Positions 40,885 through 51,760 of a stretch of DNA of 64,000 bases are shown piece after piece; the stretch's first letter is position 1; every line of letters begins with the position of its first letter. The notes beneath the pieces are model-generated. The model worked only from the letters and a program-made list of their open reading frames with translations. It was not told where the DNA came from and did no database searches. Source of the stretch: Dyella sp. BiH032 (GTDB lineage Bacteria > Pseudomonadota > Gammaproteobacteria > Xanthomonadales > Rhodanobacteraceae); contig NZ_CP134867.1 of assembly GCF_031954525.1 (NCBI RefSeq), positions 1,364,001 to 1,428,000 on the forward strand, read 5' to 3'. The translations under genes and the position numbers were made by a program.

Positions 40885-41898
40885 TCACACCACGCGGGCA
40901 CGGAGCAGATCGTGAATGTTGAGCGCCCCCACCACCTGCTGCCGGTCATTGACCACCAACAGAGCGTGGATCTGGTGCTTCTCCATCATCTGGGCGGCTT
41001 CGATGGCCAGCTTGTCGGCGCCGATGGTCTTCGGCCCGCGGGTCATCAGCTCTGCCACGGTGGCGCCGCGCAGGTCCACGCCTTCGTCGTCCAGGGCGCG
41101 GCGCAGGTCGCCGTCGGTGAATACGCCGAGCAGGTGGCGGTCGGCATCGACCACCGCGGTCATGCCCAGGTGCTTGCGGGTCATTTCCATCAGCGCTTCG
41201 GTCAGGGAAGCGTCCGGCGGGACCGCCGGAATGCCTTCGCCGGTGTGCATCACGTCGCTGATGTGCAGGAGCAGGCGGCGGCCCAGGCTGCCGGCCGGGT
41301 GCGAGCGGGCGAAGTCCTCGGAGGTGAAGCCGCGGGCTTCGAGCAGGGCGACGGCCAGCGCATCGCCCATGACCAGGGCGGCCGTGGTGCTGGCGGTCGG
41401 GGCCAGGCCCAGCGGGCAGGCTTCGGCCGAGATGCTGGCGTCCAGGTGCACGTCGGCCTGTTCGGCCAGCGACGAGCGCTCGTTGCCGGTAATGGCGATC
41501 AGCGGAATGCCCTGCCGCTTGAGCACCGGCAGGATGAATAGGACTTCGTCGGTCTCGCCCGAATTGGACAGGGCCAGCACCACGTCCTGCGGCAGGATCA
41601 TGCCCAGGTCCCCATGGCTGGCCTCGCCCGGATGAACGAAGAAGGCCGGCGTGCCGGTGGAGGCCAGGGTGGCGGCGATCTTGCGCCCTACATGGCCGGA
41701 CTTGCCCATGCCGGTGACCACCACACGGCCCGCGCAGCCCATGATCAGACGGCAGGCTTCCACGAACGATGGCCCGATGCGCGGTTCCAGCGCGCGGATC
41801 GAGGCCGCCTCGGTGGCGATCACCGTGCGGGCGCTGCGCACCAGCGTGTCGGCGTCGAGCTTGGCGGGCTGGGTAGGCGTGGCGACGTGGGCGTTCAT
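40885..41898 (-). CDS. kdsD: KdsD, D-arabinose-5-phosphate isomerase (SIS and CBS domains)
   Basis: This 337-residue protein has a SIS domain (VVVTGMGKSGHVGRKIAATL; LALSNSGETDEVL) and two CBS domains in the C-terminal third (VMHTGEGIPAVPPDASL; LMTRGPKTI). It converts ribulose-5-phosphate to arabinose-5-phosphate, the first step toward Kdo. The ATG giving MNAHVATP is chosen; the frame is open upstream, but that stretch is arginine-rich and overlaps the divergent promoter region. It is divergent from ibaG-murA. Confidence 0.94.
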   Translation of the reverse strand: MNAHVATPTQPAKLDADTLVRSARTVIATEAASIRALEPRIGPSFVEACRLIMGCAGRVVVTGMGKSGHVGRKIAATLASTGTPAFFVHPGEASHGDLGMILPQDVVLALSNSGETDEVLFILPVLKRQGIPLIAITGNERSSLAEQADVHLDASISAEACPLGLAPTASTTAALVMGDALAVALLEARGFTSEDFARSHPAGSLGRRLLLHISDVMHTGEGIPAVPPDASLTEALMEMTRKHLGMTAVVDADRHLLGVFTDGDLRRALDDEGVDLRGATVAELMTRGPKTIGADKLAIEAAQMMEKHQIHALLVVNDRQQVVGALNIHDLLRARVV

Positions 41899-42112
41899 GC
41901 GTCCTCGGGTGTGGCGGCCGGGGCGGCGGGATTGGCCGGCGCGGCGGATGGGATTCCTTGGGGTTTCCCGCTCAAAGGGTTGGCTGTCATGGAACCGCAC
42001 CGGCCGACCGTTCCGGCGCTGATGCATCGTTTCTGTGACAGCGGATTTCCATTAACATGGCATATTCGCATTTTATCGTCACGGTCGGCGCGGATGGGCT
42101 CCGGAAGGACCC
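41899..42112. other. Divergent promoter region between kdsD and ibaG
   Basis: About 214 bases. The part 42030-42080 is AT-rich (GGATTTCCATTAACATGGC, then ATTTTATCG) compared with its surroundings and probably holds promoters for both directions. No exact -35/-10 pair could be assigned. Confidence 0.45.
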
Positions 42113-43700
<1,588 letters not shown>

Positions 43701-43708
43701 CCACGAAA

Positions 43709-43730
43709 AGGCCGGCGCTGCCGCCGGCCT
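43709..43730 (-). terminator. Terminator hairpin facing the DUF3108 gene
   Basis: A perfect 9-bp stem AGGCCGGCG/CGCCGGCCT with a 4-base loop; read on the minus strand it is followed by TTTCG. It lies past the DUF3108 stop, back to back with the murA terminator. Confidence 0.5.
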
Positions 43731-43741
43731 GGCTCGAACGA

Positions 43742-43771
43742 GGGAGTACGCGACCCGCGTGCTCCCTTTTT
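43742..43771 (+). terminator. Intrinsic terminator of murA
   Basis: The 11-bp stem GGGAGTACGCG/CGCGTGCTCCC has one G-T pair and a 3-base loop. TTTTT follows directly, 41 bases past the murA stop. Confidence 0.8.
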
Positions 43772-43781
43772 CTTTGGGCGC

Positions 43782-44495
43782 TTAGTGGCCCGTCTTGTAG
43801 CTCACCAGCTGGAGCGTGAGATTCCCGCCGTCGCTCTGGGTCAACTTCACCGGCACCAGGTATTTCTGCGGCACGTACCAGGCGCTGAAGCTCTGGTCCT
43901 TGTCGGTGCGTTCGACGCGCTGCGCATTGAAGCTGCCGGCAGGCACTTTCACGTTGTCGTTGCCCGCCACTTTGAACTGCTGGTTCTCCACGTTGCGCTT
44001 GACCGCCACCGGCAAGGTCACCGTCTGCTTGCCGTCGTGCAGCGCGAGGCCGATCGCATAGGGGGCGGTATTGCGATCGACCAGCCCCGGCGCGGCGGCA
44101 TAGGTCTCGGCACCCTTGCCGTCGTCGACGCTCACCTGGTTGGCGTTCCAGTCCACGCGCGTGGTGCGCTGCTTGCTCTTGATCGCGGCGTTCATGCGGT
44201 AGTCGTATGCCACGGTTTCCGGCGCGCCGTTGTTCCAGCGGAAGCGCGTGGTCTCGCTGGAACTCGCGCCCAGCGCCGCGGCCAGGCCGCCGGTGCCGCG
44301 TGTCTGGTTGCTGTATTCCCACTCGTTGCCGGCGGACTTGAGGCTGACGGTGGCCTCGCCGATGACCTGGCCGCCCTGCAGCACCTGATAGGTCGCGGTG
44401 AACGGCGCGGGCGCAGCAGCGGCGAAAGCGGTGGTGGCGGAGACGGCCAGCACGAGGCCGGCGAGGAATTTGCGGGGAGAGGTGAGGGTAGCCAT
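43782..44495 (-). CDS. DUF3108 domain periplasmic protein
   Basis: This 237-residue protein has a signal peptide ending near AFAAAAP (about residue 25). A beta-rich DUF3108 domain follows, with [19 protein letters not shown] at the start and [20 protein letters not shown] at the end. No reaction is known for the family; a role at the outer face of the envelope is inferred from the signal peptide. It lies 40 bases past the purN stop and may be read from the purM-purN transcript or its own promoter. Confidence 0.85.
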   Translation of the reverse strand: MATLTSPRKFLAGLVLAVSATTAFAAAAPAPFTATYQVLQGGQVIGEATVSLKSAGNEWEYSNQTRGTGGLAAALGASSSETTRFRWNNGAPETVAYDYRMNAAIKSKQRTTRVDWNANQVSVDDGKGAETYAAAPGLVDRNTAPYAIGLALHDGKQTVTLPVAVKRNVENQQFKVAGNDNVKVPAGSFNAQRVERTDKDQSFSAWYVPQKYLVPVKLTQSDGGNLTLQLVSYKTGH

Positions 44496-44535
44496 GGCGG
44501 GGCAGTCTACGCCCGCCGGCTGAACGCCTCGTTGG

Positions 44536-45201
44536 CTAGCGGACCAGCTCGTCGCCCCGTAGCTCCAGCGGCACGGCCAGCCGCGCGCCGTCGAGCGAGA
44601 CGCCGTCCGGCGCGGTGAAGGCCAGTCGCCCGGCGGCGATCAGCCGGACCACCGCCGGCAGCAGCCGGTGCTCGTAGGCGAGCAGGCGCCCGGCGAGGCG
44701 CTGTTCGTCATCGCCGGTCTCGATGCCGATGCGCGCCTGGGCGATCACCGGGCCGCCGTCGAGCTCGGCGGTGACGTAGTGAACGCTGGCGCCATGCTCC
44801 AGGTCGCCCGCCTCAAGCGCGCGGCGATGCGTGTGCAGGCCGCGGTACTTGGGCAGCAGTGACGGATGGATATTGATCATCCGGCCTACCCACGGGTGCA
44901 GCGCTTCGCCGTCGAGGATGCGCATAAAGCCGGCCAGCACCACCAAGTCGGCACCGATATCGCGCAGGCGGGCGAAAAGGTCCAGGTCGAAGGCGCGGCG
45001 CGAGGCGTAGTCCTTGGGCTTGAGCACCAGGCGCGGAATGCCTGCCGCCTCGGCCAGCGCCAGCGCGCCGGCGGTCGGCTTGTCGCTGGCGACGGCCACG
45101 AATTCCACCGGCAGCGCGCCGGCGTCGCGCGCGGCGAGCAGCGCTTGCAGGTTGCTGCCGCGCCCGGAGGCGAGGACCGCGATGCGGAGGGGAGAAGACA
45201 T
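44536..45201 (-). CDS. purN: PurN, phosphoribosylglycinamide formyltransferase
   Basis: This 221-residue enzyme uses 10-formyl-tetrahydrofolate to formylate GAR in purine synthesis. The phosphate-binding loop ASGRGSNLQA (11-20) and the catalytic Asn110, His112 and Asp148 (NIHPSLLPKYRG; ELDGG) are all present. The ATG giving MSSPLRIAVL fits the family; the frame extends upstream only as shadow. It follows purM on the same strand after 73 bases. Confidence 0.95.
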   Translation of the reverse strand: MSSPLRIAVLASGRGSNLQALLAARDAGALPVEFVAVASDKPTAGALALAEAAGIPRLVLKPKDYASRRAFDLDLFARLRDIGADLVVLAGFMRILDGEALHPWVGRMINIHPSLLPKYRGLHTHRRALEAGDLEHGASVHYVTAELDGGPVIAQARIGIETGDDEQRLAGRLLAYEHRLLPAVVRLIAAGRLAFTAPDGVSLDGARLAVPLELRGDELVR

Positions 45202-45274
45202 GTGCGTGCCGGGCTTCGGGCCGCGCCGGAGAGTGTGGCGCGGCAATGGAGAACGTCAGGTCGCGTGCGCCGGC

Positions 45275-46303
45275 TCAGCCGATATGCACGCGTTCGTCGC
45301 CCTTCGCGGCGACCACTTCGCCGATCACCGAGCTGGCGAGGCCGTGCCGGGACAGCAGCTCCGACGCGCCTGCCACGGCATCGCGTGGCAGGATCACGGT
45401 GAAGCCGACGCCGCAGTTGAAGGTGCGCCACATTTCCTCGCGGGCGACCTTGCCTTCGCGCATCAGCCAGTCGAACACCGGCGGCAGCACGATGGCCGCG
45501 GCATCGATGGCCAGGCCCAGGCCGTCCGGCACGACGCGGATGATGTTTTCCTTCAGGCCGCCGCCCGTGATGTGCGCCATGCCATGCACCGGCGCGCTCT
45601 TGAGCAGTTCCAGCATCGGCTTGACGTAGATGGTGGTCGGGGCCATCAGCGCATCGGCCAGCGTCACGCCGCCCAGGTCGAGGTCCAGCGGGTTGCCCGC
45701 GCGCTCGACGATCTTGCGGATCAGCGAGTAGCCGTTGGAGTGCGGTCCGGAGGCGGCCACGCCCAGGATCACGTCGCCCGCCACAATGGCCTCGCCGGTC
45801 ATCAGCGCCGACTTCTCGACGGCGCCGACGGTGAAGCCCGCCAGGTCGTACTCGCCCGGCGGGTACATGTCCGGCATCTCGGCGGTCTCGCCGCCGATCA
45901 GCGCGCAGCCGGCCAGCTCGCAGCCCTTGGCGATGCCGCCGACCACGGCGACGGTGGTGTCGACGTCGAGCTTGCCGGTGGCGAAGTAGTCCAGGAAGAA
46001 CAGCGGCTCGGCGCCCTGCACGAGCACGTCGTTGACGCACATGCCGACCAGGTCGATGCCGATGGTGTCGTGGCGGCCCAGCTGCTGGGCGAGCTTGAGC
46101 TTGGTGCCCACGCCGTCCGTGCCGGAGACCAGCACCGGCTCCTTGTAGCGGCCGGCCAGGTCGAACAGGCCGCCGAAACCGCCCAGGCCGCCCATCACCT
46201 CGGGGCGGAACGTGCGCTTGACCAGGGGCTTGATGCGTTCGACCACAGCATTGCCCGCGTCGATATCGACACCGGCGGCGCGGTAGGTAAGAGCGTCGGA
46301 CAT
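45275..46303 (-). CDS. purM: PurM, phosphoribosylformylglycinamidine cyclo-ligase
   Basis: This 342-residue AIR synthetase has the signatures [26 protein letters not shown] and [10 protein letters not shown]. It closes the imidazole ring of the purine precursor with ATP. The ATG giving MSDALTYR is the family start. It is divergent from the DUF2066 gene; the 95 bases between hold both promoters, but no clear motifs or purine riboswitch were seen. Confidence 0.95.
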   Translation of the reverse strand: MSDALTYRAAGVDIDAGNAVVERIKPLVKRTFRPEVMGGLGGFGGLFDLAGRYKEPVLVSGTDGVGTKLKLAQQLGRHDTIGIDLVGMCVNDVLVQGAEPLFFLDYFATGKLDVDTTVAVVGGIAKGCELAGCALIGGETAEMPDMYPPGEYDLAGFTVGAVEKSALMTGEAIVAGDVILGVAASGPHSNGYSLIRKIVERAGNPLDLDLGGVTLADALMAPTTIYVKPMLELLKSAPVHGMAHITGGGLKENIIRVVPDGLGLAIDAAAIVLPPVFDWLMREGKVAREEMWRTFNCGVGFTVILPRDAVAGASELLSRHGLASSVIGEVVAAKGDERVHIG

Positions 46304-46398
46304 GGGCAGGAACCGGCGGGGAGAAACGCGTAATGATAGACGCTGGGGGGCGGATTGGGCAGACTTCGGGCGGTTTTCCCCTGCCGCCATCCGAGCTT

Positions 46399-47379
46399 AT
46401 GCGCCTCTCACGCCTGCTGTTCGTCGGCCTCCTGCTGGCTTTGCTGATCCCCTCCGTGCATGCCCAGGGCCAGGTTTCGCCCTACACGGTGACCGTGCCC
46501 GTGACGGATACCAGCGAGGCCAAGCGCGACGAAGCCTTCGGCGTGGCGCTCAGCCAGGTGCTGGCGCGCACGGCCGGCGGCCAGGACCTGCGCGGCAAGC
46601 CCGGTTACGACGACGCGCTCAAGTCCGCCCCCGGCATCGTCCAGCAATACCAGTACCAGCGCGCCGCCGGCGGTGGCCTGGCACTGCAGGTCAGCTTCGA
46701 CCAGGGCGCAGTGCAGCGGGCGGTCAGCCAGATGGGCGTGGCCGGGACCTCGGGCAAGCCCCCGGTGCTCCTGCTGGTGCGCGACGCCGGCGGTACGGTG
46801 ATGGACGCGAACGCGCTGGCGCCGCTTTCCCAGGCCGTCGCGCAGCGCGGCTACAACGTGGTGCTGGCCGACCCGGCCAAGACCGCCGAAGGGCCGTCGG
46901 TGGCCTCGGCCGATTTGCAGCAGATCGTCGACCTGGCCCGGCAGTACAAGACCGGGCTGGTCCTGCTGGGCCAGCTGCGCGCCGACGGCGCGGACTGGAA
47001 TCTGGTCTCCGGCGGCCCGCAGCAGAAATGGACCAGCGGCGCTCCCGTGACCCAGCAGACCCTGGTCGACGCCGGCAATGCGCTGTCCGACCGGCTCGGC
47101 AAGCAGCTCAACGTGATCGGCGCCGGCAACGTGGACGGCAAGCTCTGGGTCAGCGGCGTCAATTCGGCGCTCGACTACGCCAACCTGCTCGCTACGCTGC
47201 GGGCCGACCCCATGGTCCGCCAGGTGGTCACGCTGAGCGCGCAGGGGGACGGCATGCTGTTCGCCACCAAGACCGGCCTGCCGCTCAACGTGATGACGGG
47301 CAGCCTCACCGCCGGCGGCCGCCTGCTCGAAGGCGACGCCCACACCGGTGCGGACGCCAGCCTCCGCTGGGTGCACTGA
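46399..47379 (+). CDS. DUF2066 domain secreted protein
   Basis: This 326-residue protein has a signal peptide ending in SVHAQ (about residue 22) and the DUF2066 domain (TVTVPVTDTSEAKRDEAFGV; LTRTAGG-like). It recurs beside purM in this lineage. Function unknown; export to the periplasm is predicted. The ATG at 46399 is chosen because it opens the signal peptide directly. The next gene starts 21 bases on, so it may lead the DUF2066-PgsA-like-PerM-Hda operon. Confidence 0.87.
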   Translation: MRLSRLLFVGLLLALLIPSVHAQGQVSPYTVTVPVTDTSEAKRDEAFGVALSQVLARTAGGQDLRGKPGYDDALKSAPGIVQQYQYQRAAGGGLALQVSFDQGAVQRAVSQMGVAGTSGKPPVLLLVRDAGGTVMDANALAPLSQAVAQRGYNVVLADPAKTAEGPSVASADLQQIVDLARQYKTGLVLLGQLRADGADWNLVSGGPQQKWTSGAPVTQQTLVDAGNALSDRLGKQLNVIGAGNVDGKLWVSGVNSALDYANLLATLRADPMVRQVVTLSAQGDGMLFATKTGLPLNVMTGSLTAGGRLLEGDAHTGADASLRWVH

Positions 47380-47400
47380 GGCCGGACGAGGCACGCGGCG

Positions 47401-47985
47401 ATGCCCGATAGCCGGCCATCGCCCTGGCGGCACCTGCCCAATGCCATCACCGTGTCGCGCGTGGTGCTGGTCCTGCCCATCGGCTGGGCGATCCTGTCGC
47501 GCGAGCCGAAGTCGGCCCTGTTCCTGATTGCCTTGGCTGGCTTCACCGACGGCTTGGACGGTTTCCTCGCCCGCCGGTTCGGCTGGCAGAGCCGGCTGGG
47601 CGGCGTGCTGGATGCGGTCGCCGACAAAACACTGTTAATCAGCTGCTTCGTGCTGCTGGCCGTGGAGGGCCTCGTGCCGTGGTGGCTGGCAGGCTTGGTA
47701 TGCGGGCGGGACCTGGTGATCGCGGTCGGCGCGCTGGCGTGGCGGTTGCTGATCGGCGTGCTCAGGCCCGAGCCCAGCTACCTGTCCAAAGCCTGCACGC
47801 TGCTGCAGATTCTGTATCTGCTCGCGGTCCTGGCCGCGGCGGCCGGGTGGCCGGTGCCACCGCTCGTGCCGTTGGCCGGAGTGGTCGCCGCCCTATGTGT
47901 CGCCAGCGGCGCCGACTATGTCTGGCGCTGGTCCCGGCGCGCCCGCCTGGCCCTGAGTCAGCGCGCGGATGGCGGCTCGCGCTGA
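47401..47985 (+). CDS. CDP-alcohol phosphatidyltransferase family protein
   Basis: This 194-residue integral membrane enzyme has about 5 helices and a complete CDP-alcohol signature (DGLDGFLAR...GGVLDAVADK). The four Asp residues that bind metal and CDP-diacylglycerol are present. It most resembles phosphatidylglycerophosphate synthase (PgsA). A second, canonical pgsA may exist elsewhere, so the acceptor is not certain. It lies in a plus-strand run with the DUF2066 gene and the AI-2E transporter. Confidence 0.88.
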   Translation: MPDSRPSPWRHLPNAITVSRVVLVLPIGWAILSREPKSALFLIALAGFTDGLDGFLARRFGWQSRLGGVLDAVADKTLLISCFVLLAVEGLVPWWLAGLVCGRDLVIAVGALAWRLLIGVLRPEPSYLSKACTLLQILYLLAVLAAAAGWPVPPLVPLAGVVAALCVASGADYVWRWSRRARLALSQRADGGSR

Positions 47986-48072
47986 CAGCGCACCGCGCAT
48001 CAGTCACACTTGCGCCGAGGCCATGCCGCCCGGCAAGCCGCCCTCGCCATCTCCCTCGACGAGCCGCGACGA

Positions 48073-49245
48073 ATGACCCAGGACACCTCCCGCCGCTGGC
48101 AGATGCTGGCGATCACCGTAATCATCCTGTACCTGCTCTGGTTGCTCGCGCCGGTACTGATGCCCTTCGCCGTGGCCGCGATGCTGGCCTACCTGGGCGA
48201 TCCGCTGGCGGACCGGCTGGAGCGCGTCGGCATGGGCCGCACGCTGGCGGTGAGCGTGGTGTTCTTCGTGCTGGCCCTGGTCGCGGTCGGCGCGATGCTG
48301 CTGCTGATTCCGCTCATTTCGCGCCAGGTGGACAACCTGGTGCAGAGCCTGCCGCACTACGTCGACTGGGTGCGCAACACGGCGCTGCCCTGGCTGCAGA
48401 CCAAGCTGCGGCTGGATCCCAGCGCATTCGATACGGACCGCCTGATCGCGGAGATCAAGGATCACCTCGGCTCGGTGGGCAGCGTCGCCTCGACGGTACT
48501 CGGCAAGGTCACGCGCTCCGGCTTCGGCCTGATCGCCTGGATGACCAACCTGGTGCTGATCCCGGTGGTGGCGTTCTACCTGCTGCGCGACTGGGACCGC
48601 CTGGTGGCCTGGGTCGACGACATGCTGCCGCGTTCGATCGAGCCGACCGTCGCGCACCTGGCGCGGGAGTCCGACCTGGTGCTGGGGGCCTTCGTGCGTG
48701 GCCAACTGCTGGTGATGCTTGCGCTGGGTATCTTCTACGGCGCGGCCCTTTCCATCGTGGGGCTGTCGGTCGGCCCGCTGATCGGCATGATCGCCGGCCT
48801 GCTCAGCTTCGTGCCGTATCTCGGTTTCATCGTCGGCTTCGGCTCGGCGGTGATCGCCGTGCTCGTGCAATACGGCGATTGGAGCCATCTGCTGCTGGTG
48901 GGATGCGTATTTCTGATCGGCCAGCTGCTGGAAGGCTACGTGCTGGTGCCGCGGCTGGTCGGCGAGAAGATCGGCCTGCACCCGGTGGCGGTGATCTTCG
49001 CCGTGCTCGCCGGCGGCTACCTGTGCGGCTTCCTTGGCATCCTGCTGGCGCTGCCGGCCGCCTCCGTAATCCTGGTGGTGCTGCGCTATCTCAGCCAGCG
49101 ATACCGCCATAGCCGACTGTATACGGAAGAGGGCCGCCAGGACCCGGTGATCGCCGAGATGGACGTCTCGGTGGAGCGGGACGAGGCGGTCGAAGTGGAC
49201 GTCCGGGTGGACCGGCGTCCGGATGAGGAAGACAAGCAACAATGA
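48073..49245 (+). CDS. AI-2E family transporter (PerM-like)
   Basis: This 390-residue inner-membrane protein has about 8 helices and the family blocks FVRGQLLVMLALGIFYGAA and GLLSFVPYLGFIVG. The soluble tail is very acidic (ending RRPDEEDKQQ). Family members were named for autoinducer-2 export, but many act as ion or small-molecule permeases; the PerM-like position before hda is conserved in proteobacteria. The stop overlaps the hda start by 4 bases (ATGA). The ATG at 48073 is preferred to a longer upstream frame. Confidence 0.88.
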   Translation: MTQDTSRRWQMLAITVIILYLLWLLAPVLMPFAVAAMLAYLGDPLADRLERVGMGRTLAVSVVFFVLALVAVGAMLLLIPLISRQVDNLVQSLPHYVDWVRNTALPWLQTKLRLDPSAFDTDRLIAEIKDHLGSVGSVASTVLGKVTRSGFGLIAWMTNLVLIPVVAFYLLRDWDRLVAWVDDMLPRSIEPTVAHLARESDLVLGAFVRGQLLVMLALGIFYGAALSIVGLSVGPLIGMIAGLLSFVPYLGFIVGFGSAVIAVLVQYGDWSHLLLVGCVFLIGQLLEGYVLVPRLVGEKIGLHPVAVIFAVLAGGYLCGFLGILLALPAASVILVVLRYLSQRYRHSRLYTEEGRQDPVIAEMDVSVERDEAVEVDVRVDRRPDEEDKQQ

Positions 49246-49952
49246 TCCCCCAGCTTCCCCTGGCGCTGCGCTGGCCGCGGCGCCAGCGCTTCGAGCATTT
49301 TCACGCCGGCGGCAATGCCGCCACCGTTGCCATGGTGCGCGAGCTGGCCACCGAGCCGCAGGCGCCGTGGCTGTACCTCAGCGGTCCGCTGGGCAGCGGC
49401 AAGAGCCACTTGCTGATGGCCGCCTGCCAGGCCGCGAGCGAAGCGGGGCGGATCGTGCAATACCTGCCGCTGGCCGCGATCGGGCAGCGCGCCGCCGCCA
49501 TCCGCGGCGTGGCCGGCAGCGAGTTCCTCGCGCTCGACGACCTGGGCGCCATCGCCGGCGACCGCGAAGCGGAGCACGCGCTGTTCGACGTCTACAACCA
49601 GGCGCGCGCCGAAGGACGGGTCATGCTGTTCGCGGCCGAGACCGTTCCCGCGCAACTGGGGCTGGGCCTGCCGGATCTGCGTTCGCGCCTCGGCGCCTGC
49701 CAGCAGGCGATGCTCCGGCCGCTGGACGACGAGGAGCGGCGCGAGGTGCTGAAGGCGCAGGCGGGTGGGCGCGGCATCGAGCTGGACGACGCGGTGCTGG
49801 ACTGGCTCTTCGCGCGCTATGCGCGGGACGTGGGCGCCTTGCTGGACCTGCTGGATCGGCTGGACAAGGCCTCGCTGGCCGCGCGCCGGCGGATCACGGT
49901 GCCGTTCCTGCGCGAGTTCCTGAAGGATGAAGGCGGCGCGTCGCCCGGTTGA
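49242..49952 (+). CDS. hda: Hda, DnaA regulatory inactivator
   Basis: This 236-residue protein is a DnaA-like AAA+ ATPase. Near its N-terminus it has a beta-clamp-binding motif QLPLAL (4-9) and Walker A GPLGSGKS (48-55), then FLALDDLGAI. Hda bound to the clamp stimulates ATP hydrolysis by DnaA and so restrains re-initiation. It lacks the DnaA DNA-binding domain. It is coupled to the upstream transporter gene by a 4-base overlap and ends at a strong bidirectional terminator. Confidence 0.93.
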   Translation: MIPQLPLALRWPRRQRFEHFHAGGNAATVAMVRELATEPQAPWLYLSGPLGSGKSHLLMAACQAASEAGRIVQYLPLAAIGQRAAAIRGVAGSEFLALDDLGAIAGDREAEHALFDVYNQARAEGRVMLFAAETVPAQLGLGLPDLRSRLGACQQAMLRPLDDEERREVLKAQAGGRGIELDDAVLDWLFARYARDVGALLDLLDRLDKASLAARRRITVPFLREFLKDEGGASPG

Positions 49953-49983
49953 GGCTTTGCCGGGCACGGCCACTCAGGGAAAC

Positions 49984-50012
49984 GAAAAAGGCGCCGCGAA
50001 GGCGCCTTTTTC
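49984..50012. terminator. Bidirectional intrinsic terminator between hda and suhB
   Basis: A perfect 12-bp stem GAAAAAGGCGCC/GGCGCCTTTTTC with a 5-base loop. The A and T runs serve as T-tracts on each strand, ending both convergent genes. Confidence 0.9.
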
Positions 50013-50030
50013 ACGATCCTGACAGGGGGC

Positions 50031-50834
50031 TCAGGCCTTGAGCAGTTGCGGCGTCGACTTGGCGCCGATGATCTCGGTCATGGCCTGCACCACGTGCAGG
50101 TTGCCCGCGATGATATTGCCGCTGGCCGGGATGCCGTCGCGGCCGGCGAAATCACCATAGCGGCCGCCGGCTTCGCGCACCAGCAGCAGGCCGGCCGCCA
50201 TGTCCCACGGCTTCAGGCCGATCTCGAAGTAGCCGTCGTAGCGGCCGGCGGCGACGTAGGCCAGGTCCAGCGCAGCCGAGCCCGAGCGGCGGATGTCCTC
50301 GGCCTGACCGAGCAGGGCGCGGGTCATGTCCAGCTGTGCGTCCAGGTGCTGGCGCTGGCGGTACGGGAAGCCGGTGGCGATCATCGCGCCGCCGAGGTTC
50401 TCGCGCTTGCTGACGCGGATGCGGCGGTCGTTGAGGTAGGCGCCATCGCCCTTGCTGGCGGTGAACAGTTCGCCGCGCAGCGGATCGAACACCACGCCGT
50501 ACACCGGCTCACCCTTTTCGAGCAGGGCGATGGACACGGAGAAATGCGGGATGCCGCGCAGGTAGTTGTGCGTGCCATCGAGGGGATCGATCACCCAGAC
50601 CAGCGGCCCCTTGCCGATCGCACCGCTCTCCTCGGCGAGGATGGCGTGGGTCGGGTAGGCGCGGCGCAGTTCCTTGACGATCTCGGCTTCGGCCAGGCGA
50701 TCGACTTCCGAGGCGAAGTCCATGCGTTGCTTTTCGACGATGTTGAGACCGTCGATGCGGTTCATGTAGCGCAGGATCACGTTTCCAGCGGCGCGAGCGG
50801 CGCGCACCGCGACGTTGACGGCGGGTCTTGGCAT
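50031..50834 (-). CDS. suhB: SuhB, inositol monophosphatase family protein
   Basis: This 267-residue protein has the metal site blocks LAEES (Glu68/69), IDPLDGT (82-88) and the C-terminal [18 protein letters not shown]. It dephosphorylates inositol-1-phosphate in vitro. In E. coli SuhB also joins the rRNA antitermination complex, which may be its main role. It is a single gene divergent from trmJ. Confidence 0.93.
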   Translation of the reverse strand: MPRPAVNVAVRAARAAGNVILRYMNRIDGLNIVEKQRMDFASEVDRLAEAEIVKELRRAYPTHAILAEESGAIGKGPLVWVIDPLDGTHNYLRGIPHFSVSIALLEKGEPVYGVVFDPLRGELFTASKGDGAYLNDRRIRVSKRENLGGAMIATGFPYRQRQHLDAQLDMTRALLGQAEDIRRSGSAALDLAYVAAGRYDGYFEIGLKPWDMAAGLLLVREAGGRYGDFAGRDGIPASGNIIAGNLHVVQAMTEIIGAKSTPQLLKA

Positions 50835-50885
50835 GGCTTCGGCTTTCGAAAGAACGGGTTGCGGCCGCGTAGTCTAGCAGGGGGA

Positions 50886-50906
50886 GGGAACAGGGAACAG
50901 GGAACC
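50886..50906. repeat. Short tandem repeat GGGAACAG
   Basis: Two full GGGAACAG units and a partial third lie in the suhB-trmJ divergent gap. Simple repeats of this kind occur between Xanthomonad genes and could vary in copy number by slippage. Confidence 0.5.
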
Positions 50907-50983
50907 TTGCGATCCCATGGCGAGGCTGCCGCTCCCCGTTCCCGCTATCCTTTCGCCCCTTTCGCTGCCTGCAGTCCAAGCTC

Positions 50984-51745
50984 ATGCCTACCGCCGACCT
51001 GGCTTCCCTCATCCGTTTCGTGCTGGTCCGGACCTCGCATCCGGGGAACATCGGCAGTTCGGCGCGGGCCATGCGCACCATGGGCTTCACGCACATGACC
51101 CTGGTCGCGCCGCACCGTTTCCCCCACGCCGAGGCCTCGGCCCTGGCTGCCGGCGCGGACGACGTGCTGGCGGAAGCGGGGGTGCATGAAGGCCTGGTCG
51201 ATGGCCTGGCCGGCTGCAGCCTGGCGCTGGGCCTGTCGGCGCGCCGGCGCGGGGTGGACCTGGAAGAGCTGTCGCCACGCGAGGCGGCCGGCCGCGTGCT
51301 CGCCGCGGCGGCGAGAGGCGAGCAGGTAGCGCTGGTGTTCGGCAACGAACGCACCGGCCTGGAGAATGAGGAACTGGCGCGCTGCCACGCGATGGTGCGC
51401 ATCCCCAGCGTCGACGACTTCAGCTCGCTCAATCTCTCCCAGGCCGTGCAGGTCATGGCCTACGAGCTGCGCGTGGCCCTGCTGGGCGGCGAGGTGCCGG
51501 CGGCGCCGGTGCGCGACGATGCCGAACCGCCGGCCGACGCCGCCCGCATGGAACGCTTCTACGCCCACCTCGCCGAGACGCTCGACGACATCGATTTCCA
51601 CAAAGGGCGTGCGCCGACGACGATCATGCTGAGGCTGCGCAAGCTGTTCCAGCGCGCGCAGATGGACGAACGCGAGCTGCGCATCCTGCACGGCATCTTT
51701 GCCGACGCGCAGCGCATGGCCCGCATGGCCGGCGAAAAGAAATAA
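50984..51745 (+). CDS. trmJ: TrmJ, tRNA (cytidine/uridine-32-2'-O)-methyltransferase
   Basis: This 253-residue SPOUT methyltransferase has FVLVRTSHPGNIGSSARAM at the start and the knot motifs VALVFGNERTGLENEEL and VDDFSSLNLSQAVQVMAYEL. TrmJ methylates the 2'-O of position 32 in several tRNAs using SAM. The C-terminal helical extension is present. It is divergent from suhB. Confidence 0.94.
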   Translation: MPTADLASLIRFVLVRTSHPGNIGSSARAMRTMGFTHMTLVAPHRFPHAEASALAAGADDVLAEAGVHEGLVDGLAGCSLALGLSARRRGVDLEELSPREAAGRVLAAAARGEQVALVFGNERTGLENEELARCHAMVRIPSVDDFSSLNLSQAVQVMAYELRVALLGGEVPAAPVRDDAEPPADAARMERFYAHLAETLDDIDFHKGRAPTTIMLRLRKLFQRAQMDERELRILHGIFADAQRMARMAGEKK

Positions 51746-51760
51746 TCCGCGGCCTGCCCG

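Noticed and set aside
46304..46398. Purine riboswitch upstream of purM
   Set aside because: No purine aptamer core was recognisable in the divergent gap.
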